NCBI RefSeq assembly: GCF_002900975.1
Contig: NZ_PJON01000002.1
Span: 186,001 to 250,000, forward strand
Direction of reading: 5' to 3'
DNA: 64,000 nt
Source: Tabrizicola aquatica
Lineage (GTDB): Bacteria; Pseudomonadota; Alphaproteobacteria; Rhodobacterales; Rhodobacteraceae
Part shown: piece by piece, positions 33,832 through 41,703 of the stretch
How the letters are laid out: each line of letters opens with the position of its first letter
Position numbering within the stretch: the first letter of the stretch is position 1
Made by a program: the position numbers and the translations under genes
Notes under the pieces: generated by a model
Seen by the model: the letters and a program-made list of their open reading frames with translations, nothing else
What the model was told of the DNA's origin: nothing
Databases searched by the model: none

Positions 33832-34419
33832 TTGCGCATTTTCGGGGTCATTCTGGCCGGAGGGGAAGGTCGCCGCATGGGGCGCGCCGACAAGGCGCTG
33901 CTGACCCTGGGCGGGCGGCCGCTCATTGCGCATGTGCTGGACCGGCTGGAGCCGCAGGTCGAGGCGGTGCTGATCTCGGCCAATGGCGATCCGGCGCGCT
34001 TTGCGGGGTTCGGGTGCCAGGTGGTGCCGGATGCCCGGCCACAGGGACCGCTGTCAGGTGTGCTGGCGGCGCTGCAGGCGGCGGAAGGGATGGGGGCGAC
34101 ACATCTTGTCTCGACCCCCGTGGATACGCCGTTCCTGCCGGGCGACTTGGTACCGCAGCTTCTGATGGCGGCCGAAGGCGCGGGTGGGTTAGCCTTTGCG
34201 GCAGATGCCACCGGAGACCATCCGGCGACCGCGCTGTGGCCCGTGGGCCTGGCCCCTGCGCTGGAGGCGTTCCTGGCGGCGGGCGAAGCGAAGGTGACCC
34301 GGTTCACCCAGGCGCACGCCGCCGTCCGCGCCCTTTTCCCCGACCCACGCGCCTTTTTGAACCTGAACAACCCCGATGACCTGGCCCAGGCCGAGGCAAT
34401 GCTGAAAGGTGCGGCATGA
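33832..34419 (+). CDS. mobA: Molybdenum cofactor guanylyltransferase
   Basis: Links GMP to molybdopterin to form Mo-MGD for DMSO-reductase-family enzymes. 195 aa. The GTP-binding motif VILAGGEGRRMGRADKALL (residues 6-24) is followed by PQGPLSGVLAALQAA and the metal-binding VSTPVDTPFLPGDL. FLNLNNPDDLAQAE is the usual C-terminus. Start is TTG 33832 (MRIFGVILAGG); there is no ATG before the motif. It overlaps mobB by 4 nt. A target such as nitrate reductase is not in the window. Confidence 0.93.
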   Translation: MRIFGVILAGGEGRRMGRADKALLTLGGRPLIAHVLDRLEPQVEAVLISANGDPARFAGFGCQVVPDARPQGPLSGVLAALQAAEGMGATHLVSTPVDTPFLPGDLVPQLLMAAEGAGGLAFAADATGDHPATALWPVGLAPALEAFLAAGEAKVTRFTQAHAAVRALFPDPRAFLNLNNPDDLAQAEAMLKGAA

Positions 34420-34907
34420 GGCTTTATGGCGTCATCGGCTGGAAGAACTCGGGCAAGACCAGCCTGATGGAGCGGCTGGTGGCCGATATCACCGGGCGGG
34501 GGTTCTCGGTGTCCACGGTCAAGCATGTGCATCACACGGTGGACCTGGACCAGCCCGGCAAGGATACCTTCCGCCACCGGGCCGCAGGCGCGCGCGAGGT
34601 GGTGTTGGCCTCGGCCGACCGTTTCGCGCTGATGGTCGAGCATCGGGGGCCCGAGCCGGAACTGCCGGCGATCCTGGCGCGGCTGGCCCCGGTCGATCTG
34701 GTGCTGGTCGAAGGCTACAAGCGCGACGCCCATCCCAAGGTCGAGGTCTGGCGCGCCGAGACCGGCCATCCGCTGATTCAGACCGGCGATGCCCTGGTGC
34801 GCGCCGTGGCGACCGATGCGGCGCTGCACCTTTCGGTGCCGGTCCTGGACCTGAACGACACCCGCGCGGTGGCCAATTTCATCCTGCACGAGGTCGGGCT
34901 TGTTTGA
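34416..34907 (+). CDS. mobB: Molybdopterin-guanine dinucleotide biosynthesis protein B
   Basis: GTPase that assists MobA. 163 aa. Walker A is GWKNSGKTS (residues 8-16); STVKHVHHTVDLDQPGKDTF and VDLVLVEGYKRDAHPKVEVW are characteristic. ATG overlaps the mobA stop (ATGA). It overlaps the next gene by 8 nt, so mobA, mobB and the MGD-associated gene are translationally coupled. Confidence 0.93.
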   Translation: MRLYGVIGWKNSGKTSLMERLVADITGRGFSVSTVKHVHHTVDLDQPGKDTFRHRAAGAREVVLASADRFALMVEHRGPEPELPAILARLAPVDLVLVEGYKRDAHPKVEVWRAETGHPLIQTGDALVRAVATDAALHLSVPVLDLNDTRAVANFILHEVGLV

Positions 34908-35766
34908 CCGGGTGATCGTGGTCGACTGGTCGGCGGCGAACCTGCCCACCAGCCCGACCAACCGCGCCAACGCCATCTGGATCGGCTGCCATGACGCCGA
35001 GGGCGGGGCCGAGTGGCACCACCGCACGCGGGCGGCGGCCGAGGCGCAGTTGGTCACGCTACTGGACACCGCGCGGGCGGATGGGCTGCGGGTGCTGGTC
35101 GGCTTTGACTTTGCGATGGGCTATCCGGCGGGATTTGCGGCGCGCCTGACTGGCGGCGATACCCGCGCGCTTTGGGCCTGGCTGGCGGAGCGGATCACCG
35201 ACGCGCCGGACAACCGGAACAACCGTTTTGCCGTCGCCGCCGCGATCAACGCTACCTTTCCCGAAGGCCCCGGCCCGTTCTGGAGTCACCCGACCGGGCA
35301 AAGCTGGCCGGGCCTGCCCTATCGCCGCAAGGGCATCGACTATGCCGCGCTTGGCCTTGCTGAAACCCGTGCGGCTGAAGCGGCGGTGCGCGGGGCGAAA
35401 AGCCCCTGGATGCTGTTCAACCCGGGCTCGGTCGGGTCGCAAAGCCTTCTGGGCCTGCCGATGATCCACCGACTTGCGCAGCGCCCCGATACCACCGTCT
35501 GGCCTTTTGATGCCCCCGACGCGCCGGTGGTTCTGGCCGAGGTCTACCCCTCGCTTCTGGCCGGGCCGGTGGCGATCCTGGCCAATGCCGAGGGTCTGCC
35601 CGCCGATCAGGCGCAGGTCCGGCTGCTGGCGCGGGCGCTCTACCGACTTGCACAACGGGACCGGCTGGCGCCGTTGTTTTCGACGCCCGATATCGCCCGG
35701 GAAGAGGGCTGGATCCTTGGCGCCAATCATGCCCCCCTGCTGGCCGAGGCGCTGACATGGGCGTGA
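34900..35766 (+). CDS. Conserved protein coupled to mobAB (MGD-synthesis-associated)
   Basis: 288 aa. Similar proteins in Rhodobacterales are labelled molybdopterin guanine dinucleotide synthesis proteins, apparently because of this position. VIVVDWSAANLPTSPTNRAN and LRVLVGFDFAMGYPAGFAAR resemble the RNase H-like fold of DUF429, including DWS and GFDF acidic positions; PWMLFNPGSVGSQSLLGLP follows. Starts at TTG 34900, overlapping mobB by 8 nt and the GNAT gene by 10 nt. The actual reaction is unknown; a nuclease or nucleotide-handling role is equally possible. Confidence 0.65.
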   Translation: MFDRVIVVDWSAANLPTSPTNRANAIWIGCHDAEGGAEWHHRTRAAAEAQLVTLLDTARADGLRVLVGFDFAMGYPAGFAARLTGGDTRALWAWLAERITDAPDNRNNRFAVAAAINATFPEGPGPFWSHPTGQSWPGLPYRRKGIDYAALGLAETRAAEAAVRGAKSPWMLFNPGSVGSQSLLGLPMIHRLAQRPDTTVWPFDAPDAPVVLAEVYPSLLAGPVAILANAEGLPADQAQVRLLARALYRLAQRDRLAPLFSTPDIAREEGWILGANHAPLLAEALTWA

Positions 35767-36356
35767 CGATCTTTCACGGGTTGCACGCCCACCTGCGCCC
35801 CGACGCGGCGCGGCTGTACTGGGAGGCGTTCGGAGGCAAGCTGGGTCGGGTCATGGGGCCCGAGGACCGGGCGCTGGCGTTCTTCTCCCGGGTCATCCGC
35901 ACCGACCTGTGCTTTGCCGCGCTGGATGGCGATGGCCGGCTGGTCGGCATCGCGGGCTACAAGACCCCGGCCGGCAGTTTTGCGGGCGGCAGCTGGGCCG
36001 ACCTGACCGCCGTCTACGGCCCGTTTGGCGGGCGCTGGCGCGGCTGGCTGCTGTGGGCACTGAACCGCGAAGTGGACAACGACCGCTTTCTGATCGACGG
36101 CATCTCGGTCACCCGGTCGCTGCGCAGCCAGGGCATCGGCTCGCTGCTGCTGGCGGCGCTATGTGACGAGGCGAAGGGGCGTGGCTATCCCGCGATCCGG
36201 CTGGATGTGATCGACACCAACTGGCGCGCCCGGGCATTGTACCAACGCCACGGTTTCATCGCCGCAGGGTCGCAACGCCTGGGGCTGTTGGCGCATCTGT
36301 TCGGCTTCGCCTCCTCGACCACCATGGTCCGTCCGCTGTCGTCCGAGGCCGATTGA
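35757..36356 (+). CDS. GNAT-family N-acetyltransferase
   Basis: 199 aa acyltransferase. The acetyl-CoA pyrophosphate loop is VTRSLRSQGIGSLLLAALCD (Q/RxxGxG/A pattern), preceded by RFLIDGISV and followed by IRLDVIDTNWRARALYQRHG, all standard GNAT. The N-terminal part (HLRPDAARLYWEAFGGKLGR) may make substrate contacts. It overlaps the preceding gene by 10 nt at the end of the mob operon. A hairpin (GGCCGC/GCGGCC, 36369-36391) follows. Substrate unknown. Confidence 0.87.
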   Translation: MGVTIFHGLHAHLRPDAARLYWEAFGGKLGRVMGPEDRALAFFSRVIRTDLCFAALDGDGRLVGIAGYKTPAGSFAGGSWADLTAVYGPFGGRWRGWLLWALNREVDNDRFLIDGISVTRSLRSQGIGSLLLAALCDEAKGRGYPAIRLDVIDTNWRARALYQRHGFIAAGSQRLGLLAHLFGFASSTTMVRPLSSEAD

Positions 36357-36437
36357 CGCCACAAAGCCGGCCGCCCCTTGCCGCAGCGGCCTCATCCTGC
36401 CAGAATATGATCAAATTTCCCGATGGAGGGCCAGACC

Positions 36438-37883
36438 ATGATCACCAAGCGTGAGTTCTATATCAACGGGGCCTGGGTTCCGCCGCTGGCACCGAAGGAT
36501 TGCCCGGTGATCGACCCCTCGACCGAAGAGGCCTGTGCGGTGATCTCGCTGGGGAGCGCAGCCGATACCGATGCGGCGGTGGCGGCGGCGAAGGCGGCCT
36601 TCCCGGCCTGGGCCGCAACCCCGCCGGCCGAGCGTCGGGCGGTGGTCGAGCGGATCCTGGAGCAGTACTACTTGCGCAAGGAAGAGATGGCCCATGCCAT
36701 CAGCCTGGAAATGGGCGCGCCGATCGACATGGCGCGGGACGACCAGGCGGAATGCCTGCCCTGGCACCTGAAGAACTTCCTGACTGCCTTCGATCACATC
36801 GAATGGATCCGCCCCCTGGGCCCCCATGCGCCCGAAACCCGGATCGCGCTGGAGCCGATCGGCGTCGTGGGCCTGATCACGCCGTGGAACTGGCCGATGA
36901 ACCAGGTGACGCTGAAGGTGATCCCGGCGCTGCTGGCGGGCTGCACCTGCGTGCTGAAACCGTCAGAGGAGTCGCCGCTGTCGTCCATGCTCTTCGCCGA
37001 ATTCTGCCATGACGCGGGCGTGCCGGCGGGCGTGTTCAACCTGGTGAACGGCGATGGCGCGGGCGTCGGCACGCGGCTGTCCAGCCACCCGGATGTCGAG
37101 ATGATCAGCTTTACCGGCAGCACCCGCGCCGGCCGGGCAATCAGCGCCGCAGCGGCCGAGACGCTGAAGCGCGTGACGCTGGAACTGGGGGGCAAGGGCG
37201 CGAACCTGGTCTTCGCCGATGCCGATGACCGGGCGGTCGAACGCGGCGTGCGCCACATGATGAACAACTCGGGCCAGTCCTGCAACGCGCCCAGCCGGAT
37301 GCTGGTGGAACGGTCCTACTATGACCGGGCGGTCGAAATCGCGGCCGAGGTGGCGAACGCGATCAAGGTCGGGCCGGCCAGCGAGGCAGGGCCGCATATC
37401 GGACCAGTGGTCAACAAGCGCCAGTGGGAGCAGATCCAGGGCTATATCCAGAAGGGCATCGACGAAGGCGCGCGGCTGGTGGCCGGGGGGCTGGGCCTGC
37501 CCGAGGGGATGAACAAGGGCTATTACGTCCGGCCCACGATCTTTGCCGACGTGAAGCCCGGCATGACCATCGAGCGCGAGGAAATCTTCGGGCCGGTCAT
37601 GTGCATGATCCCCTTCGATTCCGAAACCGAGGCGGTGAAGATCGCCAATGACACGCCCTATGGTCTGACCAACTATGTCCAGTCGCAGGACGGTGCGCGG
37701 CGGAACCGGCTGGCGCGGCAATTGCGGGCCGGGATGGTCGAGATGAACGGCAAGTCGCGCGGCGCCGGTGCGCCGTTCGGCGGGGTCAAGGCCAGCGGTC
37801 GGGCGCGCGAGGGTGGCATCTGGGGGATCGAGGAGTTCCTGGAAGTCAAGGCGATCTCGGGCTGGGACGTGGCCGCGGAATAG
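36438..37883 (+). CDS. Aldehyde dehydrogenase family protein
   Basis: NAD(P)-dependent aldehyde oxidation; substrate undetermined. 481 aa. Catalytic Cys282 is in MMNNSGQSCNAPSRMLV and Glu249 in VTLELGGKGANLVFAD. PIGVVGLITPWNWPMNQVTL and SFTGSTRAGRAISAAA line the cofactor site. Start ATG 36438 has GGAGGG upstream and begins MITKREFYINGAWV. Monocistronic by appearance, followed by a paired-hairpin repeat. It is more distant from betaine-aldehyde dehydrogenases than patD is. Confidence 0.9.
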   Translation: MITKREFYINGAWVPPLAPKDCPVIDPSTEEACAVISLGSAADTDAAVAAAKAAFPAWAATPPAERRAVVERILEQYYLRKEEMAHAISLEMGAPIDMARDDQAECLPWHLKNFLTAFDHIEWIRPLGPHAPETRIALEPIGVVGLITPWNWPMNQVTLKVIPALLAGCTCVLKPSEESPLSSMLFAEFCHDAGVPAGVFNLVNGDGAGVGTRLSSHPDVEMISFTGSTRAGRAISAAAAETLKRVTLELGGKGANLVFADADDRAVERGVRHMMNNSGQSCNAPSRMLVERSYYDRAVEIAAEVANAIKVGPASEAGPHIGPVVNKRQWEQIQGYIQKGIDEGARLVAGGLGLPEGMNKGYYVRPTIFADVKPGMTIEREEIFGPVMCMIPFDSETEAVKIANDTPYGLTNYVQSQDGARRNRLARQLRAGMVEMNGKSRGAGAPFGGVKASGRAREGGIWGIEEFLEVKAISGWDVAAE

Positions 37884-37899
37884 GGCTGGACGGATCGGC

Positions 37900-37956
37900 C
37901 GGGGCCAAATTCCTTCGAAGGAATTTGCAATTTTCTTCGAAGAAAATTGGCCCGGC
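37900..37956. repeat. Paired-hairpin repeat (family C), copy 2
   Basis: A perfect 20-bp palindrome (AAATTCCTTC and its complement, 37907-37926) and a perfect 22-bp palindrome (CAATTTTCTTC and its complement, 37928-37949) lie side by side, bracketed by CCGGGGCC on the left and GGCCCGG on the right. Both centres are TTCGAA. It sits between two same-strand genes, after the aldehyde dehydrogenase. Confidence 0.85.
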
Positions 37957-37974
37957 TGACCCCATCCGCTAAAA

Positions 37975-37992
37975 CTTGACACATATGTCGAG
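37975..37992 (+). promoter_or_regulatory. Promoter/operator of the flavin oxidoreductase gene
   Basis: CTTGACA-CATA-TGTCGAG is a dyad with 6 of 7 arm pairs matching; the inner ACATATGT is a full palindrome. TTGACA (37976-37981) equals the consensus -35 hexamer, 44 nt before ATG 38025. A repressor bound here would cover the promoter. No regulator gene adjoins. Confidence 0.45.
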
Positions 37993-38024
37993 AACTGGTG
38001 GCATGGCGGTGAATGGAGACCGCC

Positions 38025-40001
38025 ATGACCCAGCATCCCCGCCTGATGTCGCCCCTGCAACTGCGCGACCACACGCTGCGCAATCGCATCGTCTTTGGTG
38101 CCCATACCGCGAACATGTCGGACCAGGGGATGCCGGGGCCGCGCTTTGGCAAGTATCTGCTGGAGCGCGCACTTGGGGGCGCAGCGATGGTGGTGGCCGA
38201 ACCCGTGCCGGTGCATCGGACCGGCGTCCTGACCCGCGGCAACTTCCTGCATTCCGATGACGCGGTGATTCCGGCTTTTCGCGCCATTACCGATGAGGTG
38301 AAGGACGCAGGCGCGGTCATCATCCAGCAGTTATACCACGTCGGCGCGCATGGCGATTCCGACCTGAGTTTCGCACCGCACTGGTCGCCCTCGGGCGGGC
38401 CTTCCTACCATGACTCGGACGGGTCGCATGCGATGACCGGGGCGGAGGTGCAGGAGTTGCTGGAGGCCCATGTCGCAGCGGCGGTCCGGGCCAAGGCGGC
38501 GGGGTTCCAGGGGGTGGAGGTCTGGGCGGCCTATCACTCGCTGCTGGACCAGTTCTGGACGCCCTGGTCGAACCATAGGGCCGACCAGTGGGGCGGGTCG
38601 CTGGACGGCCGGACCCGGTTCTCGCGTGAGTTGATCGAGCGGGTGCGGCGGGCCTGTGGTGAGGAGTTCATCGTCGGGTTGGCCGTGAGTTATTCCGAGG
38701 CCTACGAGGTGACCTTGGGGGCCGAGGCGTTGATCGAGATCCTGGAGCTGCATGACCGGACGGGGCATATCGACTATGTGACCGTCGGGGCTGGGTCGTA
38801 TCTGGAGTTCGAGGCGATCATCCCGCCTTTCACGCATGGCGAGAAGCTGACGACGCCTTTGACGGCGCAGTTGAAGGGGGTGTTGCAGCACGCCGTCGTG
38901 ACGTCAGAAGCCGGGGTCCGGACGCCGGAGAATGGCGAGGCGATCATCGCCTCGGGTCTGGCGGATCTGGTCAGCATCGTGCGCGGCCAGATCGCGGACC
39001 CGCATCTGGCGCGCAAGGTGGCGGAGGGGAGAGCTTCCGACGTGCGGGGCTGCATCAGCTGCAACCAGATGTGCTGGGGACGGCGGTCGCGCGATTACTG
39101 GATTTCCTGCCTGATCAACCCGAGTGCGGGGCGAGAGTTCGAATGGGGCGGGGATCGGTTCACGCCTGCGGCGGTGGCGAAAGATGTGCTGGTGGTGGGG
39201 GCCGGGCCTGCGGGGCTGGAGGCGGCGCGCGTGGCGGCAGAGCGGGGGCATCGGGTGGAGATCGTCGAGGCCTCGGGCGTGGTGGGCGGGCAGTTCCGGC
39301 TGGCCGGGATGCAGCCGCGGCGCGGGCAGATCCTGGAGCTGATGGAGTGGTACGAGCGACAGTTCGGGCGGTTGGGGGTAACTCTGCGGCTGAACACCTT
39401 CCTGGACGCGGACGAGGTGGCGGACCAACCGGCTTCGGTGGTTGTGGTGGCAACAGGGTCGCTGCCGGACGAGAGCGGGTTCCAGCGCTGGGTGCCGGGC
39501 GAGGCGACGCTGCCGGGAATCGAGGCGGGGGGCGTCTGGTCGCCCGAAGCAGTGTTGCGGCGGGAGGCCCGGCTGGGCGACGCGGTGGTGGTCTATGACG
39601 AAGGCGGCAACTGGCGCGGGGTCGGGACGGCCTGGGCGCTGGCAGAGCAAGGCAGGAAGGTGACCATCGTCACGCCAGAGCCCTTTGTCGGGAAGGAACT
39701 GGCGCGGACCGCTGCCGATGGAGCGGTGCGGCGGCGGCTGGGCGCGCTGGGGGCGCGGATGCTGCCAGAGCATTGCCTGGTGCGCTGGCACGGGAATGGG
39801 GTAACGGTGCGATCCTTCCTGACCGGACAGGAGGAGGTGATTGCCGCCTCGGCCCTGGTGATGGCGACGACGAACCGGGCCTTCGACCCGATGCCGGAGT
39901 CGCTGCCGGGAAAGGTCATGCATCGCATCGGAGATTGCGCGGCCCCGCGGCTTGCGGCCTATGCCTTCCACGAGGGTCGAAAAGTCGCGCTGGGGATCTG
40001 A
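38025..40001 (+). CDS. TMADH/dienoyl-CoA-reductase-type NADH:flavin oxidoreductase
   Basis: 658 aa multidomain flavoprotein. Residues ~5-340 form an Old Yellow Enzyme barrel (LRNRIVFGAHTANMSDQGMP, VEVWAAYHSLLDQFWTPWSN). The [4Fe-4S] motif is CISCNQMC plus the Cys of YWISCLINP. A C-terminal FAD/NAD half follows, with VLVVGAGPAGLEAARVAAER. Trimethylamine dehydrogenase, FadH and betaine demethylases (stachydrine/hydroxyproline betaine) share this plan. In FadH the barrel contains a HGYL-type motif; here it is AAYHSLLDQF, favouring the amine/demethylase side. ATG 38025 was chosen for GGAG 7 nt upstream. The substrate is unproven. Confidence 0.83.
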   Translation: MTQHPRLMSPLQLRDHTLRNRIVFGAHTANMSDQGMPGPRFGKYLLERALGGAAMVVAEPVPVHRTGVLTRGNFLHSDDAVIPAFRAITDEVKDAGAVIIQQLYHVGAHGDSDLSFAPHWSPSGGPSYHDSDGSHAMTGAEVQELLEAHVAAAVRAKAAGFQGVEVWAAYHSLLDQFWTPWSNHRADQWGGSLDGRTRFSRELIERVRRACGEEFIVGLAVSYSEAYEVTLGAEALIEILELHDRTGHIDYVTVGAGSYLEFEAIIPPFTHGEKLTTPLTAQLKGVLQHAVVTSEAGVRTPENGEAIIASGLADLVSIVRGQIADPHLARKVAEGRASDVRGCISCNQMCWGRRSRDYWISCLINPSAGREFEWGGDRFTPAAVAKDVLVVGAGPAGLEAARVAAERGHRVEIVEASGVVGGQFRLAGMQPRRGQILELMEWYERQFGRLGVTLRLNTFLDADEVADQPASVVVVATGSLPDESGFQRWVPGEATLPGIEAGGVWSPEAVLRREARLGDAVVVYDEGGNWRGVGTAWALAEQGRKVTIVTPEPFVGKELARTAADGAVRRRLGALGARMLPEHCLVRWHGNGVTVRSFLTGQEEVIAASALVMATTNRAFDPMPESLPGKVMHRIGDCAAPRLAAYAFHEGRKVALGI

Positions 40002-40009
40002 AGGCGGGG

Positions 40010-40037
40010 GTAAGGTGGGCGATATCGCCCACCCTAC
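40010..40037. repeat. GGTGGGCGATATCGCCCACC palindrome (family D)
   Basis: GTAAGGTGGGCGAT and its near-complement centre on GATATC; the inner 20 bp (40014-40033) are perfectly palindromic. It lies between convergent genes, 8 nt after one stop and 7 nt before the other, consistent with a bidirectional terminator. A close variant is at 16299-16321. Confidence 0.8.
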
Positions 40038-40044
40038 GCCTGCG

Positions 40045-40713
40045 TCAGAAGGGCACGGGGGCGGTGAAGCTGACCCAGTCGCCGGTTTGCGGATGGTGCA
40101 GGGCCAGGCTCTCGGCATGCAGCATCAGGCGGGGATGGTCGGCCAGCGTCTCGGGCGCATAGATCTGGTCGCCCAGAATCGGATGGCCCAGCGCCAGCAT
40201 GTGGACCCGCAACTGATGGCTGCGCCCGGTATGCGGGCGAAGGCGGACCCGGGTTTCATTGTCAGTGCGCGCGATCACTTGCCAGTCGGTGACCGCCGGG
40301 CGGCCGTGGACCGGATCCACTTTCTGACGCGGGCGATAGTCCCAGTCGCTGCCCAGGGGCAGATCGACGGTTCCGCTGTCCTCGCTCAACCTGCCTTTCA
40401 GCCTGGCGATATAGGTCTTTTGCGCGCGGCGGTGCTCGAACTCTTGCCCCAGGAAGCCCTGCGCCTGCTTGGTGCGGGCAAAGATGATGACTCCGCTGGT
40501 GTCGCAGTCCAGCCGATGCACCGTCAGCGCATCCCAGCGCGCGGCCTGCAACCGGGTGATCAGGCAGTCCTGCCGGTTCTCCAGCTTGCCCGGCACGGTC
40601 AGAAGGCCGGCCGGCTTGTCCAGCACCAGGATCGCGGCATCCTCGTGCAGGATCGACAATGGCACATCCGGCGGATCGTACGCGAAATCCGGGATCAGCG
40701 AGGGTTTATGCAA
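40045..40713 (-). CDS. RluA-family pseudouridine synthase
   Basis: Converts uridine to pseudouridine in rRNA and/or tRNA. 222 aa, single catalytic domain without S4 domain, as in RluA (23S U746/tRNA U32). Motifs: ILVLDKPAGLLTVPG, catalytic Asp in TVHRLDCDTSGVIIFA, KTYIARLKG, and RPHTGRSHQLRVHMLALGHP. The start overlaps the homocysteine methyltransferase stop by 8 nt. The exact target position is inferred only from domain layout. Confidence 0.9.
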   Translation of the reverse strand: MHKPSLIPDFAYDPPDVPLSILHEDAAILVLDKPAGLLTVPGKLENRQDCLITRLQAARWDALTVHRLDCDTSGVIIFARTKQAQGFLGQEFEHRRAQKTYIARLKGRLSEDSGTVDLPLGSDWDYRPRQKVDPVHGRPAVTDWQVIARTDNETRVRLRPHTGRSHQLRVHMLALGHPILGDQIYAPETLADHPRLMLHAESLALHHPQTGDWVSFTAPVPF

Positions 40714-41596
40714 CGGTATATCCCTGGGCCAGCAGCCGGTCGTGCAGATGGCGGATATGGGCCGGGCCGACCTCGCAACAGCCGCCGATCAGGGTGGCGC
40801 CCTGGGCAACCCAGCCCAGCGCGAAATCGGCATAGCGTTCCGGCGTCAGGTCGTGACGCGCGCCATAGGCCGGGGCGCTGGTGCCGTGGGTATGCGGGGT
40901 GATTTCGGAAAAGCCGTTCGCATAGGCCCCGTAGGGCAGGCCGAGCGGTTTCAACTGGTCAAGGGCGGCGGCCATCGCCTCGGGCATCGAGCAGTTGGCC
41001 AGGACAGCATCGGCGGGCGTCTCGGCCAGCACTTCGGCCAGGGCCGCCACCGGCTCGCCCGACCGCAGCCTGGTGCCGTCGCGGTCCTGGACCGAGAGGG
41101 ACAACCAGACCGGCCGGTCGGTCGTCCGCGCGCCTTTCAGCGCACCGCGGGCGAGGTCGAGCGAGGAGATCGTCTCGATCAGGATCAGGTCGACATGTGG
41201 GGCAAGGAGGCGGGCCTTTTCCGCGTAGAGGGCGGCGGCGACGTCGACCGGCGGGGTCAGGTCGGGGCGGTAGCTTTCCCCCAGCGGGCCCATGGAGCCG
41301 GCGATCAGTCCCCGGCCTGCCGCAGCGCGGGCCTCATGCGCCTCGGCCAGGGCGCGAAGGTGAAGCGCGTGGTAAAGATGGTCGAGGCCCTGCGGCACCA
41401 GGCGATCGTGCAGGATGTTGTAGGTGTTGGTGGTGGCAAGGCTGGCCCCGGCCGCGAAGTAATCCGCGTGGATCGCCTGGACGAGGCCGGGATGGTCCAG
41501 CATCACCCGCGTCGCCCAAAGCGACCCAGGGTCCGAGCCGGCGCGGGCGATAAGTTCCTGGCCCATGCCGCCATCGAGGAGGGTGACGCTGGTCAT
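40706..41596 (-). CDS. Homocysteine S-methyltransferase family protein
   Basis: Zinc-dependent methyl transfer to homocysteine (or related thiol), giving methionine. 296 aa. TLLDGGMGQELIARAG is the family start; zinc ligands are Cys in AVLANCSMPEAM and the pair in LIGGCCEVGPAHI. The methyl donor (S-methylmethionine, betaine or other) is not fixed by the sequence. It sits upstream of the rluA-like gene with an 8-nt overlap. With msrC and ggt just upstream on the same strand, it fits a sulfur amino-acid neighbourhood. Confidence 0.88.
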   Translation of the reverse strand: MTSVTLLDGGMGQELIARAGSDPGSLWATRVMLDHPGLVQAIHADYFAAGASLATTNTYNILHDRLVPQGLDHLYHALHLRALAEAHEARAAAGRGLIAGSMGPLGESYRPDLTPPVDVAAALYAEKARLLAPHVDLILIETISSLDLARGALKGARTTDRPVWLSLSVQDRDGTRLRSGEPVAALAEVLAETPADAVLANCSMPEAMAAALDQLKPLGLPYGAYANGFSEITPHTHGTSAPAYGARHDLTPERYADFALGWVAQGATLIGGCCEVGPAHIRHLHDRLLAQGYTVA

Positions 41597-41631
41597 CTGC
41601 TGATCCTGTCGTTGCGCCCGGGGCCGGCCCT

Positions 41632-41684
41632 GGGGGGTTTCACACCCCCCAGACCCCCCGTGGGATATTTGGCGAAGAGAAAGG
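41632..41684 (+). repeat. GGGATATTTG-family repeat, copy 5 (subtype B)
   Basis: Hairpin GGGGGGT-TTCAC-ACCCCCC (41632-41650), then AGACCCCCCGT, GGGATATTTG (41662-41671) and GCGAAGAGAAAGG (41672-41684). It matches the minus strand of copy 3, including the hairpin loop. It lies between msrC and the homocysteine methyltransferase gene. Confidence 0.8.
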
Positions 41685-41703
41685 AGAATTTGAATCGAAT
41701 TCG

